5,939 nt of DNA from Gammaproteobacteria bacterium (lineage in GTDB: Bacteria; Pseudomonadota; Gammaproteobacteria; Halothiobacillales; Halothiobacillaceae): the NCBI GenBank assembly GCA_029335925.2, contig JARJMX020000162.1:1-5939 (forward strand). Reading direction: 5' to 3'. Position 1 is the first letter of the stretch. Every line of letters begins with the position of its first letter. Positions 1 to 4,941 of this stretch are shown piece after piece. The notes beneath the pieces are model-generated. The model was given only the letters and a program-made list of their open reading frames with translations. It made no database searches and was not told where the DNA came from. The translations under genes and the position numbers were made by a program.

Positions 1-193
1 CGAAGGGGTTGGCGTAGATCAGGTCCACCCGCTCCGCGCGGATGGCCTCCCGCTGCGCCTCGAAGCTGTCGTACATCTCCAGGTGGATGTGCAGACCGAG
101 GTTGCGCTGCAGCCAGGTATTGAAGATGTACCAGCCGGAGATGTGGTCTGGGGTGAAATCGGGGCTGACGGTCAGTTGGTAGACGGTATCCAT
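1..193 (-). CDS. PhnD-like substrate-binding-fold protein, second copy (N-terminal part, truncated by window edge)
   Basis: Only the first 64 codons are present; the gene runs off the low-coordinate edge. It starts MDTVYQLTVSPDF and reaches a YANP motif at residues 60-63. This matches the layout of the PhnD-like gene at 1764-2483 in the same window (a VxP strand, an aromatic WYIF/WFLF helix start, a (V)DxxYANP strand end), so the two look like paralogs. The family (phosphate/phosphonate ABC-transporter binding proteins, PF12974 type) is normally exported, but there is no hydrophobic signal segment before the first beta strand, suggesting a cytoplasmic ligand sensor; the ligand is unknown. The start is well supported: GGAGGAG at 204-198 lies 4 bases ahead, inside the last codons of the PAS gene, whose TGA ends one base before this ATG. 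That spacing implies translational coupling with the PAS protein. Family assignment is by eye on a fragment. Confidence 0.75.
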   Translation of the reverse strand, partial: MDTVYQLTVSPDFTPDHISGWYIFNTWLQRNLGLHIHLEMYDSFEAQREAIRAERVDLIYANPF

Positions 194-194
194 A

Positions 195-707
195 TCACTC
201 CTCCGGGCCTTCCCAGCGGCTGCCTTCTTGCTGCTTGAGCTGCTTGTAAAGCTCGATCGCGGCTCTGATCTTGCTGCGCGAGGGCTTGCGGCGCACCGAG
301 GTGTAGCCCACCACCTTGCCATCCCGCACGTTGGGGATGACGGTAGCATAGACCCAGTAGAACTTGCCGTCCTTACGCAGGTTTTTCACGTAGCCGTGCC
401 AGATCTTGCCGGCCTCGACATCGTCCCACAGGCCCTTGAAGGCCACAGCCGGCATGTCCGGATGGCGGAGGATGCTGTGTTCAGCCCCCAGCAATTCCTC
501 ACGGGTATAACCCGACATATCGACGAAGGACTGGTTGCAGTGGGTGATGATGCCGCGGGTATCGGTTCGGGAGACGATCAGTTTGCCATCTGGATAAGGT
601 ACCTCGTCATCGGTCACCAGGAGCTTGCGCGGTCCAACACCATAGAGATTAAGAGTGTATTGGCGGTAAGGACCGGTGACAAACTCCGGTTGCATATCTT
701 TAAGCAT
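195..707 (-). CDS. Stand-alone Aer-type PAS domain protein (predicted FAD-binding redox/oxygen sensor)
   Basis: 170 residues. An N-terminal stretch of about 40 residues without recognisable domain is followed by one PAS domain (about 43-142) and a short, charged helical tail (about 143-170). The PAS core closely resembles that of the aerotaxis receptor Aer: SGYTREEL near 65-72, RHPDMP at 81-86, an ALW-type helix around W94, KNLRKDG at 108-114, YWV at 117-119, and GYTSVRRK at 134-141. In Aer the RHPDMP and KN segments line the FAD pocket, so FAD binding and redox sensing are a family-based inference. Unlike Aer, there is no membrane segment, HAMP or methyl-accepting domain, so output must go through a partner protein. 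An upstream in-frame ATG (749) would add 14 residues, but AGGAG at 720-716 is placed 8 bases before the ATG at 707. The gene is followed after one base by a PhnD-like gene. Confidence 0.9.
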   Translation of the reverse strand: MLKDMQPEFVTGPYRQYTLNLYGVGPRKLLVTDDEVPYPDGKLIVSRTDTRGIITHCNQSFVDMSGYTREELLGAEHSILRHPDMPAVAFKGLWDDVEAGKIWHGYVKNLRKDGKFYWVYATVIPNVRDGKVVGYTSVRRKPSRSKIRAAIELYKQLKQQEGSRWEGPEE

Positions 708-715
708 CGATGCAA

Positions 716-720
716 CTCCT
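716..720 (-). promoter_or_regulatory. Ribosome binding site that fixes the PAS gene start at 707
   Basis: AGGAG on the minus strand with an 8-base spacer to the ATG at 707-705. The alternative ATG at 749 has no comparable motif and would put the inverted repeat 727-747 inside the coding region. Confidence 0.75.
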
Positions 721-726
721 CGAAAC

Positions 727-747
727 GGGCATACCATGGATATGCCC
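727..747. repeat. Perfect 7-bp inverted repeat upstream of the PAS gene
   Basis: GGGCATA (727-733) and TATGCCC (741-747) are exact reverse complements separated by 7 bases that contain CCATGG. The element lies in the 101-base gap between the roadblock and PAS genes, just upstream of the PAS ribosome binding site. It could be an operator or an mRNA hairpin; no run of T follows it, so it is not a convincing intrinsic terminator. Confidence 0.6.
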
Positions 748-765
748 AACGCAAAGCAGGATGCA

Positions 766-809
766 AACGGCCGCCTCCCCTAAGCGAGGAAAGGGCTCGC
801 CTGGCCGTT
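766..809. repeat. Nested inverted repeat at the end of the roadblock gene
   Basis: The outer arms AACGGCC (766-772) and GGCCGTT (803-809) are perfect 7-base complements. Inside, GCGAG (784-788) pairs with CTCGC (796-800) around a 7-base loop. On the transcribed strand it begins at the roadblock stop codon and ends in GCCGTTT. It may fold as a branched hairpin that stabilises or attenuates the upstream message. The T tail is only three bases long, so terminator function is doubtful. Confidence 0.45.
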
Positions 810-1171
810 CAGATGACCTTGGTAACCGCTTCCGCGGCCCGCTTGACATCGAGGAAGATCAGCCCGAGCTTGGCCTGCGGCTTGGCGAGCACGGTCAGCA
901 CCGCATCCTCCCCGGCGTGGGTCATGAGGATATAGCCGCGATCACCCTTGATGAGCACCTGCTCGAGGGTGCCGCGGGCCAGCTCCTTCGCCGTGCGGTC
1001 GCCCAAGGAGAGCAGCGCCGCGCTCATGGCCCCCACCCGATCCTCGTCCATGCCCGCAGGCAGGAGGGCGGCCATCATCAGACCGTCGGTGGAGACAATG
1101 GCGGAGGCCTCGATGTCGGCCGAGGAGCCATTCAGCTCGGAGAGAATAGAGGTCAGCATGTCAGCGCGCAT
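809..1171 (-). CDS. Roadblock/LC7 domain protein (MglB/CvnB-like GTPase partner)
   Basis: 120 residues, the usual size of a single-domain roadblock/LC7 protein. It shows the family pattern: an N-terminal helix (LTSILSELN), a first strand ending STDGL, a second strand MMAALLP, a long central helix (about DEDRVGAMSAALLSLGDRTAKEL), paired strands EQVLIKGDRGYILMTHA and AVLTVLAKP, and a C-terminal helix. Members such as Myxococcus MglB and Streptomyces CvnB form dimers that bind or regulate small Ras-like GTPases. The likely partner is the GTPase at 3142-3684, which is an inference from co-location. The ATG at 1171 is preceded by AAAGGA (1185-1180) with an 8-base spacer. It lies 42 bases after the V4R-like gene, probably in the same transcript. 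The sequence is cytoplasmic with no membrane segment. Family is confident; the partner is not. Confidence 0.9.
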   Translation of the reverse strand: MRADMLTSILSELNGSSADIEASAIVSTDGLMMAALLPAGMDEDRVGAMSAALLSLGDRTAKELARGTLEQVLIKGDRGYILMTHAGEDAVLTVLAKPQAKLGLIFLDVKRAAEAVTKVI

Positions 1172-1213
1172 GGGTTTTATCCTTTGCGTTAAGGCCCATT
1201 ATTGGGGCGAAAT

Positions 1214-1633
1214 TTACCAGGTTTCCTTGCAGGTGATGCCTTCGGCGTGATATTCCGAGCTCACATGCAGAGTGATGATCTTCTTGCCGGTCACGGCCTC
1301 GACCGCACCGTCAATCAGACCGAAGCCAAAATGACAGAGCGCATGCTTTCCGGCCTGGATGCCGCGCTCGTTGAGTACCAAACCGATCTTGCAGCCGGAC
1401 AGCGTGGCAGCATGCCCGTCCAAGGTAATCGCCTCCATGAATTCCTTGTCATGGAAGAACTTGGCGATCAGGGCGCGGGCATCCTCTTCTGTGCCCACAT
1501 GCCCTTCGCCAAGACGCTTGCCCAGCTGCTTGCCCGCATAACGAAACACGCTGACGGCCCCCTTTTCGCCGATCAGCGACTCCACCTGCCCGGCGATGTC
1601 GGCCAGCAGATTGATGATCTCGCGCGTGTCCAT
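1214..1633 (-). CDS. V4R-like (4-vinyl reductase / hydrocarbon-binding fold) small protein
   Basis: 139 residues from the ATG at 1633 (MDTREIINLL), or 149 from an in-frame GTG at 1663. The second half resembles a V4R domain: a Cys-His pair (C100-H101) at the start of a helix with a GxxxGxVEAVTG pattern (about 105-116), a strand IITLHV, then a H129 to C135 segment near the end, as in the family's C-terminal cysteine motif. V4R domains bind small hydrophobic molecules or metal and occur in sensory proteins such as the XylR/DmpR input region and in bacteriochlorophyll-related proteins. The N-terminal half (about 5-65) is helical with an AGKQLGKRLGEG stretch, which fits the family. It stands alone, with no output domain, and opens the second gene block, so it is probably a ligand-sensing partner. 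The ligand is unknown, and the assignment is by pattern only. Confidence 0.7.
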   Translation of the reverse strand: MDTREIINLLADIAGQVESLIGEKGAVSVFRYAGKQLGKRLGEGHVGTEEDARALIAKFFHDKEFMEAITLDGHAATLSGCKIGLVLNERGIQAGKHALCHFGFGLIDGAVEAVTGKKIITLHVSSEYHAEGITCKETW

Positions 1634-1659
1634 CGCACATTGTTTGCTGCAGATGATAT

Positions 1660-1666
1660 TCACCTT
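1660..1666 (-). promoter_or_regulatory. Strong Shine-Dalgarno with no ordinary start codon at normal distance
   Basis: AAGGTGA on the minus strand is a good anti-16S match. It overlaps the GTG at 1663-1661 and lies 26 bases before the ATG at 1633. In the V4R frame the codons 2 and 5 bases downstream are ATC. The start of the V4R-like gene is therefore uncertain. Confidence 0.4.
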
Positions 1667-1763
1667 TATTTATAAGGACTTAGGTAAGCAACAATAAAAC
1701 ATTCCATATGAATTTTTAATTATGCGCGGGTTCTTTCAATGAAGACGCACTAGATTCTGGCCA
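1664..1763 (-). promoter_or_regulatory. AT-rich intergenic region, probable promoter of the V4R/roadblock/PAS/PhnD block
   Basis: This 100-base gap is visibly richer in A and T than the flanking genes, and separates the two gene blocks. Candidate elements on the minus strand are TTGAAA (1739-1734), a run of AT around 1722-1711, and TATAAA (1674-1669). No pair of hexamers has both good matches and 16-18 base spacing, so exact boxes are not assigned. No hairpin followed by a T run is seen, so the upstream block may read through. Confidence 0.35.
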
Positions 1764-2483
1764 TCATCCACGCAGGTCGCGGATGGACTCAAGGTCATCC
1801 GGCTGCACCCGAACCAGGCGGTCCATGTGCAAATCCCGCAGAATCGCCGCTCCCCGTTCATCGTCGGCCATGTCCAGCAGGATCGCTCGCAGCGCGTCGA
1901 CTTGGTCGGCGTGTTGCGGCGCAAGCATGAAGCAGTGGTAGACGCTGCGCTCGGCGGTCTCACTCACCACCCGCACCTGCTTGCGGGAGAGCTTGCTCAT
2001 ACCCTCGTAGAAGTCCTTGTAGAGGATGCCGAAGCGCGCCTCGCCCTTGTACAGGGCCTGCACCACACCCATCCAGTTGGCGGCCGGCTGCAGTGCCTGA
2101 GGGACGATGCCCGCGCGGGCGAGCGATTTGAGCGCCACCTGGGTGACCAGCATGCTCGGCACGGTAACTATGCTCGCCTGGTGGAAGTCCGCAGCCGCGG
2201 CCTCGCATTCGGCACAGGTCACCAGCACGGCCTCGTCAAAGAGATTGCTGGCGCGCGCCAGCGGCAGGTAGCCATGCCCATCAAGGAGCTTCAGCGCATG
2301 CTGTGGATTGGCATAGACGAAATCGGCCTCCGCCATCTTCGCCTGAAACTCGGCAAAATCCAGGCTCTGCTCAAAGTGCACGGAGCGGCCCGCGCGCTGA
2401 CTAAGATACTGGGCGAACAGAAACCAGCGCTCCGGGTTCTTGGCGGTGTCGTGCGGACAGACCATCATCGTGAACCGCTGCAT
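1764..2483 (-). CDS. PhnD-like substrate-binding-fold protein lacking a signal peptide
   Basis: 239 residues. The pattern is that of phosphate/phosphonate-type periplasmic binding proteins (PF12974): strand MMVCP at the start, helix PERWFLFAQYL, strand SVHFEQS, then ADFVYANPQHAL (53-64) where family members have a DxxxxxP ligand loop, a second-lobe segment IVTVPSMLVTQVALKSL (about 105-121), and ARFGILYKDFYEG near 155-167. Known members are exported, but here the first beta strand starts at residue 4 with no signal sequence, so the protein is probably cytoplasmic and sensory rather than a transporter part; no permease or ATPase gene is nearby. It is somewhat shorter than typical exported relatives. 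AAAGGAG (2497-2491) lies 7 bases before the ATG. It follows the winged-helix/roadblock gene by 30 bases and ends the first block. A paralog starts at 193. The ligand is unknown. Confidence 0.85.
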   Translation of the reverse strand: MQRFTMMVCPHDTAKNPERWFLFAQYLSQRAGRSVHFEQSLDFAEFQAKMAEADFVYANPQHALKLLDGHGYLPLARASNLFDEAVLVTCAECEAAAADFHQASIVTVPSMLVTQVALKSLARAGIVPQALQPAANWMGVVQALYKGEARFGILYKDFYEGMSKLSRKQVRVVSETAERSVYHCFMLAPQHADQVDALRAILLDMADDERGAAILRDLHMDRLVRVQPDDLESIRDLRG

Positions 2484-2513
2484 GGCCAGACTCCTTTGAG
2501 ATGAACAAACACA

Positions 2514-3149
2514 TCAGCCACCGTAACGGCGGAACAGCATCCAAATCAGGTCCAGGGTGGCCGCCTGATGGAGGTTGGGCGTGCCGCTGATGATCAGCAC
2601 GAACCGGTAACGGCCAACGAACAGTGGCCAAAAACCGATCTCGCTCATCCCCCCGGCATTGATCAGGGCCCAGGCGCTGGTGCGCAAACCAAGATTGCCC
2701 TCCAGCAGACCGACGTGGCGGGTGTGGAGGGAGCCGAGGTCGGCGGACAGGCCGGCCAGTTCCTCGGCCGTCTCGTGGTGGAAGCCGTGGGTGGCAAGGT
2801 AAAACCCCTGCTCGTCGGCCAGGAGCGCCTTGCCGTACCCAGCCAGCTCGGCCAGGATGCCGGGCAGGGCGGTTTCCAGACTGCCCTGCGGGCTGTGACG
2901 CGCCTCGCGCAGGCCCTGCACCAGGCCAAGGTTCTGTAGGCGGTAGATGTGTTCAAGTGCGGCCTGTTCATCGGCAAGGCCCGTCAGCTCACGCAGGGTG
3001 ATCGGGGTGAAGGGCGGGGTTTCGGTGCGGCTGAGCAGGCGGATGAGGGTGGCGCGCGCAGGATCATCCAGCGGACTTGAGGCTGCGTAATAGGCACCCG
3101 CCGGCGAGGGGGCGATATGCAGTCCGGAAAGCAGTTCGTACTCAGCCAT
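2514..3149 (-). CDS. Winged-helix plus roadblock-like domain protein
   Basis: 211 residues. Residues about 30-82 read as a winged helix-turn-helix (ATLIRLLSR, TLRELTGL, AALEHIYRLQNLGLV, then a short wing). Residues about 91-208 resemble a roadblock/LC7 fold: helix TALPGILAEL, strand GKALLADEQGFYLAT, helix ETAEELAGLSADLGSL, strands around 152-188 including YRFVLIISGT, and a final helix LDLIWMLFRRY. The roadblock part is divergent and assigned by secondary-structure pattern. Its ATG lies inside the end of the GTPase gene (8-base overlap), a sign of coupled translation and probable direct partnership. Streptomyces conservons similarly pair a GTPase with roadblock and DUF742 (winged-helix-like) proteins. 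An in-frame start at 3305 would lie deep inside the GTPase gene; AGGGA at 3163-3159 favours 3149. It may bind DNA or only protein; the sequence does not decide. Confidence 0.78.
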   Translation of the reverse strand: MAEYELLSGLHIAPSPAGAYYAASSPLDDPARATLIRLLSRTETPPFTPITLRELTGLADEQAALEHIYRLQNLGLVQGLREARHSPQGSLETALPGILAELAGYGKALLADEQGFYLATHGFHHETAEELAGLSADLGSLHTRHVGLLEGNLGLRTSAWALINAGGMSEIGFWPLFVGRYRFVLIISGTPNLHQAATLDLIWMLFRRYGG

Positions 3150-3684
3150 CGTTACGGATCCCTGGATCGATCGAATAAAGAAGGGCCTGCACCAGCAAGG
3201 CCATGTCGCGCTTCTTACGCGCGTCCACCTCGAAAATGGGGGCCTTGTAGCCGAGGCTTGCAAGGTGGGCGTTGTAGCGGGACAGATCCGGCTCGGGGCG
3301 TTCATCCATGCGCGTCACGCCGATCACCAGCTGGGTCTGGTCGATGAACTCACGGAACGCGTTGATGTAGAAGCTCATGTCCTGGAACGGGTTGATGCGC
3401 GTGTTGTCGAGCATCAGCACCAGGCCGAGCCCACCCTCGGTCAGGATCTCCCACATGAAGTCGAAACGTTCCTGGCCGGGAGTGCCATACAGGTGCACGC
3501 GATCGTTGCCATCCAGCTTCATCAGGCCGTAATCCATCGCCACTGTGGTCTGCGGCTTGCGGTTGGCGGTCATGTCGCTGGCATCCTCGTCGGTGCTGAC
3601 GATGGGGATGTCGCTGAGGGTGCGGATGGCGGTGGTCTTTCCCGCCCCCACCGGGCCGGTAAAGATGATCTTGTATTGCGCCAT
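3142..3684 (-). CDS. Ras-like small GTPase (MglA/CvnD-like, COG2229 type)
   Basis: 180 residues. The P-loop is GPVGAGKTT (10-18). A switch I threonine pair lies at 46-47, before a VAMDYG strand. The switch II motif reads YGTPGQERF (66-74). The guanine-specificity position reads TRMD (124-127) and the G5 region EVDARKK (152-158). This is the pattern of bacterial small GTPases related to MglA and the conservon CvnD proteins, which act as cytoplasmic nucleotide-dependent switches controlled by roadblock partners. Switch II has G instead of the Ras DxxG aspartate, and G4 has TR instead of NK; similar changes are known in this family, so activity is plausible. AAGGA (3697-3693) is 8 bases before the ATG, which rules out the TTG at 3702. 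The gene sits 21 bases after the pseudo-receiver gene and overlaps the winged-helix/roadblock gene by 8 bases. Family is very confident; the physiological role is unknown. Confidence 0.93.
   Translation of the reverse strand: MAQYKIIFTGPVGAGKTTAIRTLSDIPIVSTDEDASDMTANRKPQTTVAMDYGLMKLDGNDRVHLYGTPGQERFDFMWEILTEGGLGLVLMLDNTRINPFQDMSFYINAFREFIDQTQLVIGVTRMDERPEPDLSRYNAHLASLGYKAPIFEVDARKKRDMALLVQALLYSIDPGIRNDG
3159..3163 (-). promoter_or_regulatory. Ribosome binding site for the winged-helix/roadblock gene, inside the GTPase gene
   Basis: AGGGA on the minus strand, 9 bases before the ATG at 3149, within the last codons of the GTPase gene. It supports 3149 over the upstream in-frame start at 3305. 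Confidence 0.55.
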
Positions 3685-3692
3685 GGAGAAAA

Positions 3693-3697
3693 TCCTT
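3693..3697 (-). promoter_or_regulatory. Ribosome binding site that fixes the GTPase start at 3684
   Basis: AAGGA on the minus strand with an 8-base spacer to the ATG at 3684-3682. An in-frame TTG at 3702 precedes this motif and would add six residues that do not belong to the GTPase fold. Confidence 0.7.
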
Positions 3698-3705
3698 ACC
3701 AAAAT

Positions 3706-4929
3706 TTAGCCAAGGCCGAGCTTGTTCAGCATGCGCTGGAACAGGCTCCGCCGATCCTGGGGAACGGCCTGCGCAGGTGATGGGGCCGCGCTCGACAAGG
3801 CGCTCGCCGCCTGATCCAGTAGGTCAAGGGCCTGGCAGGCGGTGAAGAAGCTGAACACGTAGCGGTACGGCAACCCGAGGCGCTCGGCGGTCGCCATCAG
3901 TCCGGTCGGCTGCTTGCTCCACAGCGCAGCGATCTGCATCGCGCCGGGGATGATCTGGAGCCGGGTGAGGTTCGGCCAGGCGCGCAGGCTGACTGGCGCG
4001 TCGAGCGATGTGCCGCTGGGCACCCGGCCACGTGCCGTCCAGAGGGCAACGCTCCACAGGGTGGCATCGAGCCGCTGCAGGCGAGGGTCGGCCGAAGTCG
4101 TGATCGGGGTCTCCTCCAGCGGAATGGCACGCACCCGCATCGGGGTCTGATGGCGCGAGCGGGTGCACAACGGCCGCAGGTACTGCTCGCGCATATCGCT
4201 GAACAGACGCCGCTGGTCAGGGCAGAGGATGAGGGGGTGGCCCAGCCCCTCCACCACGGCCGGAGTGCCGGAGGCCTTGGCCACGTGCATGCCCTCGCGC
4301 ATGGCGCCTAACAGGGTGTCGTCCGGTTCGAAGAACAGCTCGGCACGCCGGCGGGGGTCGCGGTAGACCTCATCCGCAAGATAGCCACAGCATTCGTGCA
4401 CGCGACGCTCCTGTAGGGCCAGTTCGGCAGCGCGGGCCACACCCCCGCCGTCATCCTCCGCGGCACGCTGAACCGCCAGGGTCGCGGGAGGGGGCGGAAC
4501 CTGCGCTCGCCCCACAGCCTCCATCCTTCGGGTATCGCTTTGCCCCCCATCAGGGCCTGCGATGACGAGGTTCTCGGCCAGCGCCTCCCCACGATGCAAG
4601 GAAGCCAAGGTATTGAGCTCGGTGCGCACGCGCTCCACCGCGTCGATCAGCTCGTCGGCCCGGATCGGCTTAGGCACCCAGATACTATGCCGCAGCTTTT
4701 TCTCGCGCACCGAAAGCACCAGCGCGGGACCGGAAAAGCGGCGGCGGACGTCCAGCCACAGACGCTCGGCGTTGACGCCATCGAGATCGACGATCACAGC
4801 CTCCTGCTGGCCCTCGGGCACGACGATACAACATCCGCGGGCGGGGCCCGCAAGAAACATGGTAAACATCTGCGCGGCACGCTCATCCATGCCGTGCAGG
4901 GTCACCTTGAGGGGGGCGAAAGACTTCAT
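3706..4929 (-). CDS. Response-regulator-like protein with degenerate receiver and a C-terminal helical/winged-helix-like domain
   Basis: 407 residues. Residues 6-108 follow the receiver alternation: strand LKVTLHG, strand CCIVVPE, strand AVIVDLDG with D48 at the phospho-acceptor position, strand PALVLS (S73), and VPKPI with K87-P88. The usual acidic pair after the first strand is missing, so metal binding and phosphorylation are doubtful. A Pro/Ala/Gly-rich linker (about 115-165, including four prolines at 145-148) leads to a middle region (about 165-290) with segments ELFFEPDDTLLGAM and PLILCPDQRRLFSDM that I cannot name. Residues about 310-372 look like a winged helix (TRLQIIPGAMQIAALW, GLMATAERLGLPYRYVFSFF). 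A Ser/Ala/Pro tail ends in a basic helix. The start is the ATG 12 bases after the TPR gene, in the same frame as that gene; no clear Shine-Dalgarno precedes it, so reinitiation after the TPR gene is likely. A later ATG at codon 14 would cut the first receiver strand. Confidence 0.8.
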   Translation of the reverse strand: MKSFAPLKVTLHGMDERAAQMFTMFLAGPARGCCIVVPEGQQEAVIVDLDGVNAERLWLDVRRRFSGPALVLSVREKKLRHSIWVPKPIRADELIDAVERVRTELNTLASLHRGEALAENLVIAGPDGGQSDTRRMEAVGRAQVPPPPATLAVQRAAEDDGGGVARAAELALQERRVHECCGYLADEVYRDPRRRAELFFEPDDTLLGAMREGMHVAKASGTPAVVEGLGHPLILCPDQRRLFSDMREQYLRPLCTRSRHQTPMRVRAIPLEETPITTSADPRLQRLDATLWSVALWTARGRVPSGTSLDAPVSLRAWPNLTRLQIIPGAMQIAALWSKQPTGLMATAERLGLPYRYVFSFFTACQALDLLDQAASALSSAAPSPAQAVPQDRRSLFQRMLNKLGLG

Positions 4930-4941
4930 AATGGAGCCGGA

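Noticed and set aside
228..935. Open frame on the + strand (235 codons) opposite the PAS gene
   Set aside because: It runs across a clear PAS domain gene and the following intergenic gap without any recognisable domain; judged an antisense shadow.
1190..1210. Short inverted repeat GCCC...GGGC between the V4R-like and roadblock genes
   Set aside because: Arms of 4 bases are expected by chance in GC-rich DNA and no T run follows.
1669..1739. Specific sigma-70 or sigma-54 promoter boxes in the AT-rich gap
   Set aside because: TTGAAA and TATAAA are present but not at a workable spacing with a partner hexamer, and no GG-N10-GC sigma-54 pattern is found; only the region as a whole is proposed as a promoter.
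1827..2504. Open frame on the + strand (225 codons) opposite the PhnD-like gene
   Set aside because: The minus-strand frame has a recognisable binding-protein pattern and a strong ribosome binding site; the + frame has a His/Arg/Gly-rich composition without motifs.
2514..3305. Longer version of the winged-helix/roadblock gene starting at 3305
   Set aside because: The extra 52 residues would overlap 164 bases of the GTPase gene and read as low-complexity Arg/Trp/Pro-rich sequence; the ATG at 3149 has a ribosome binding site.
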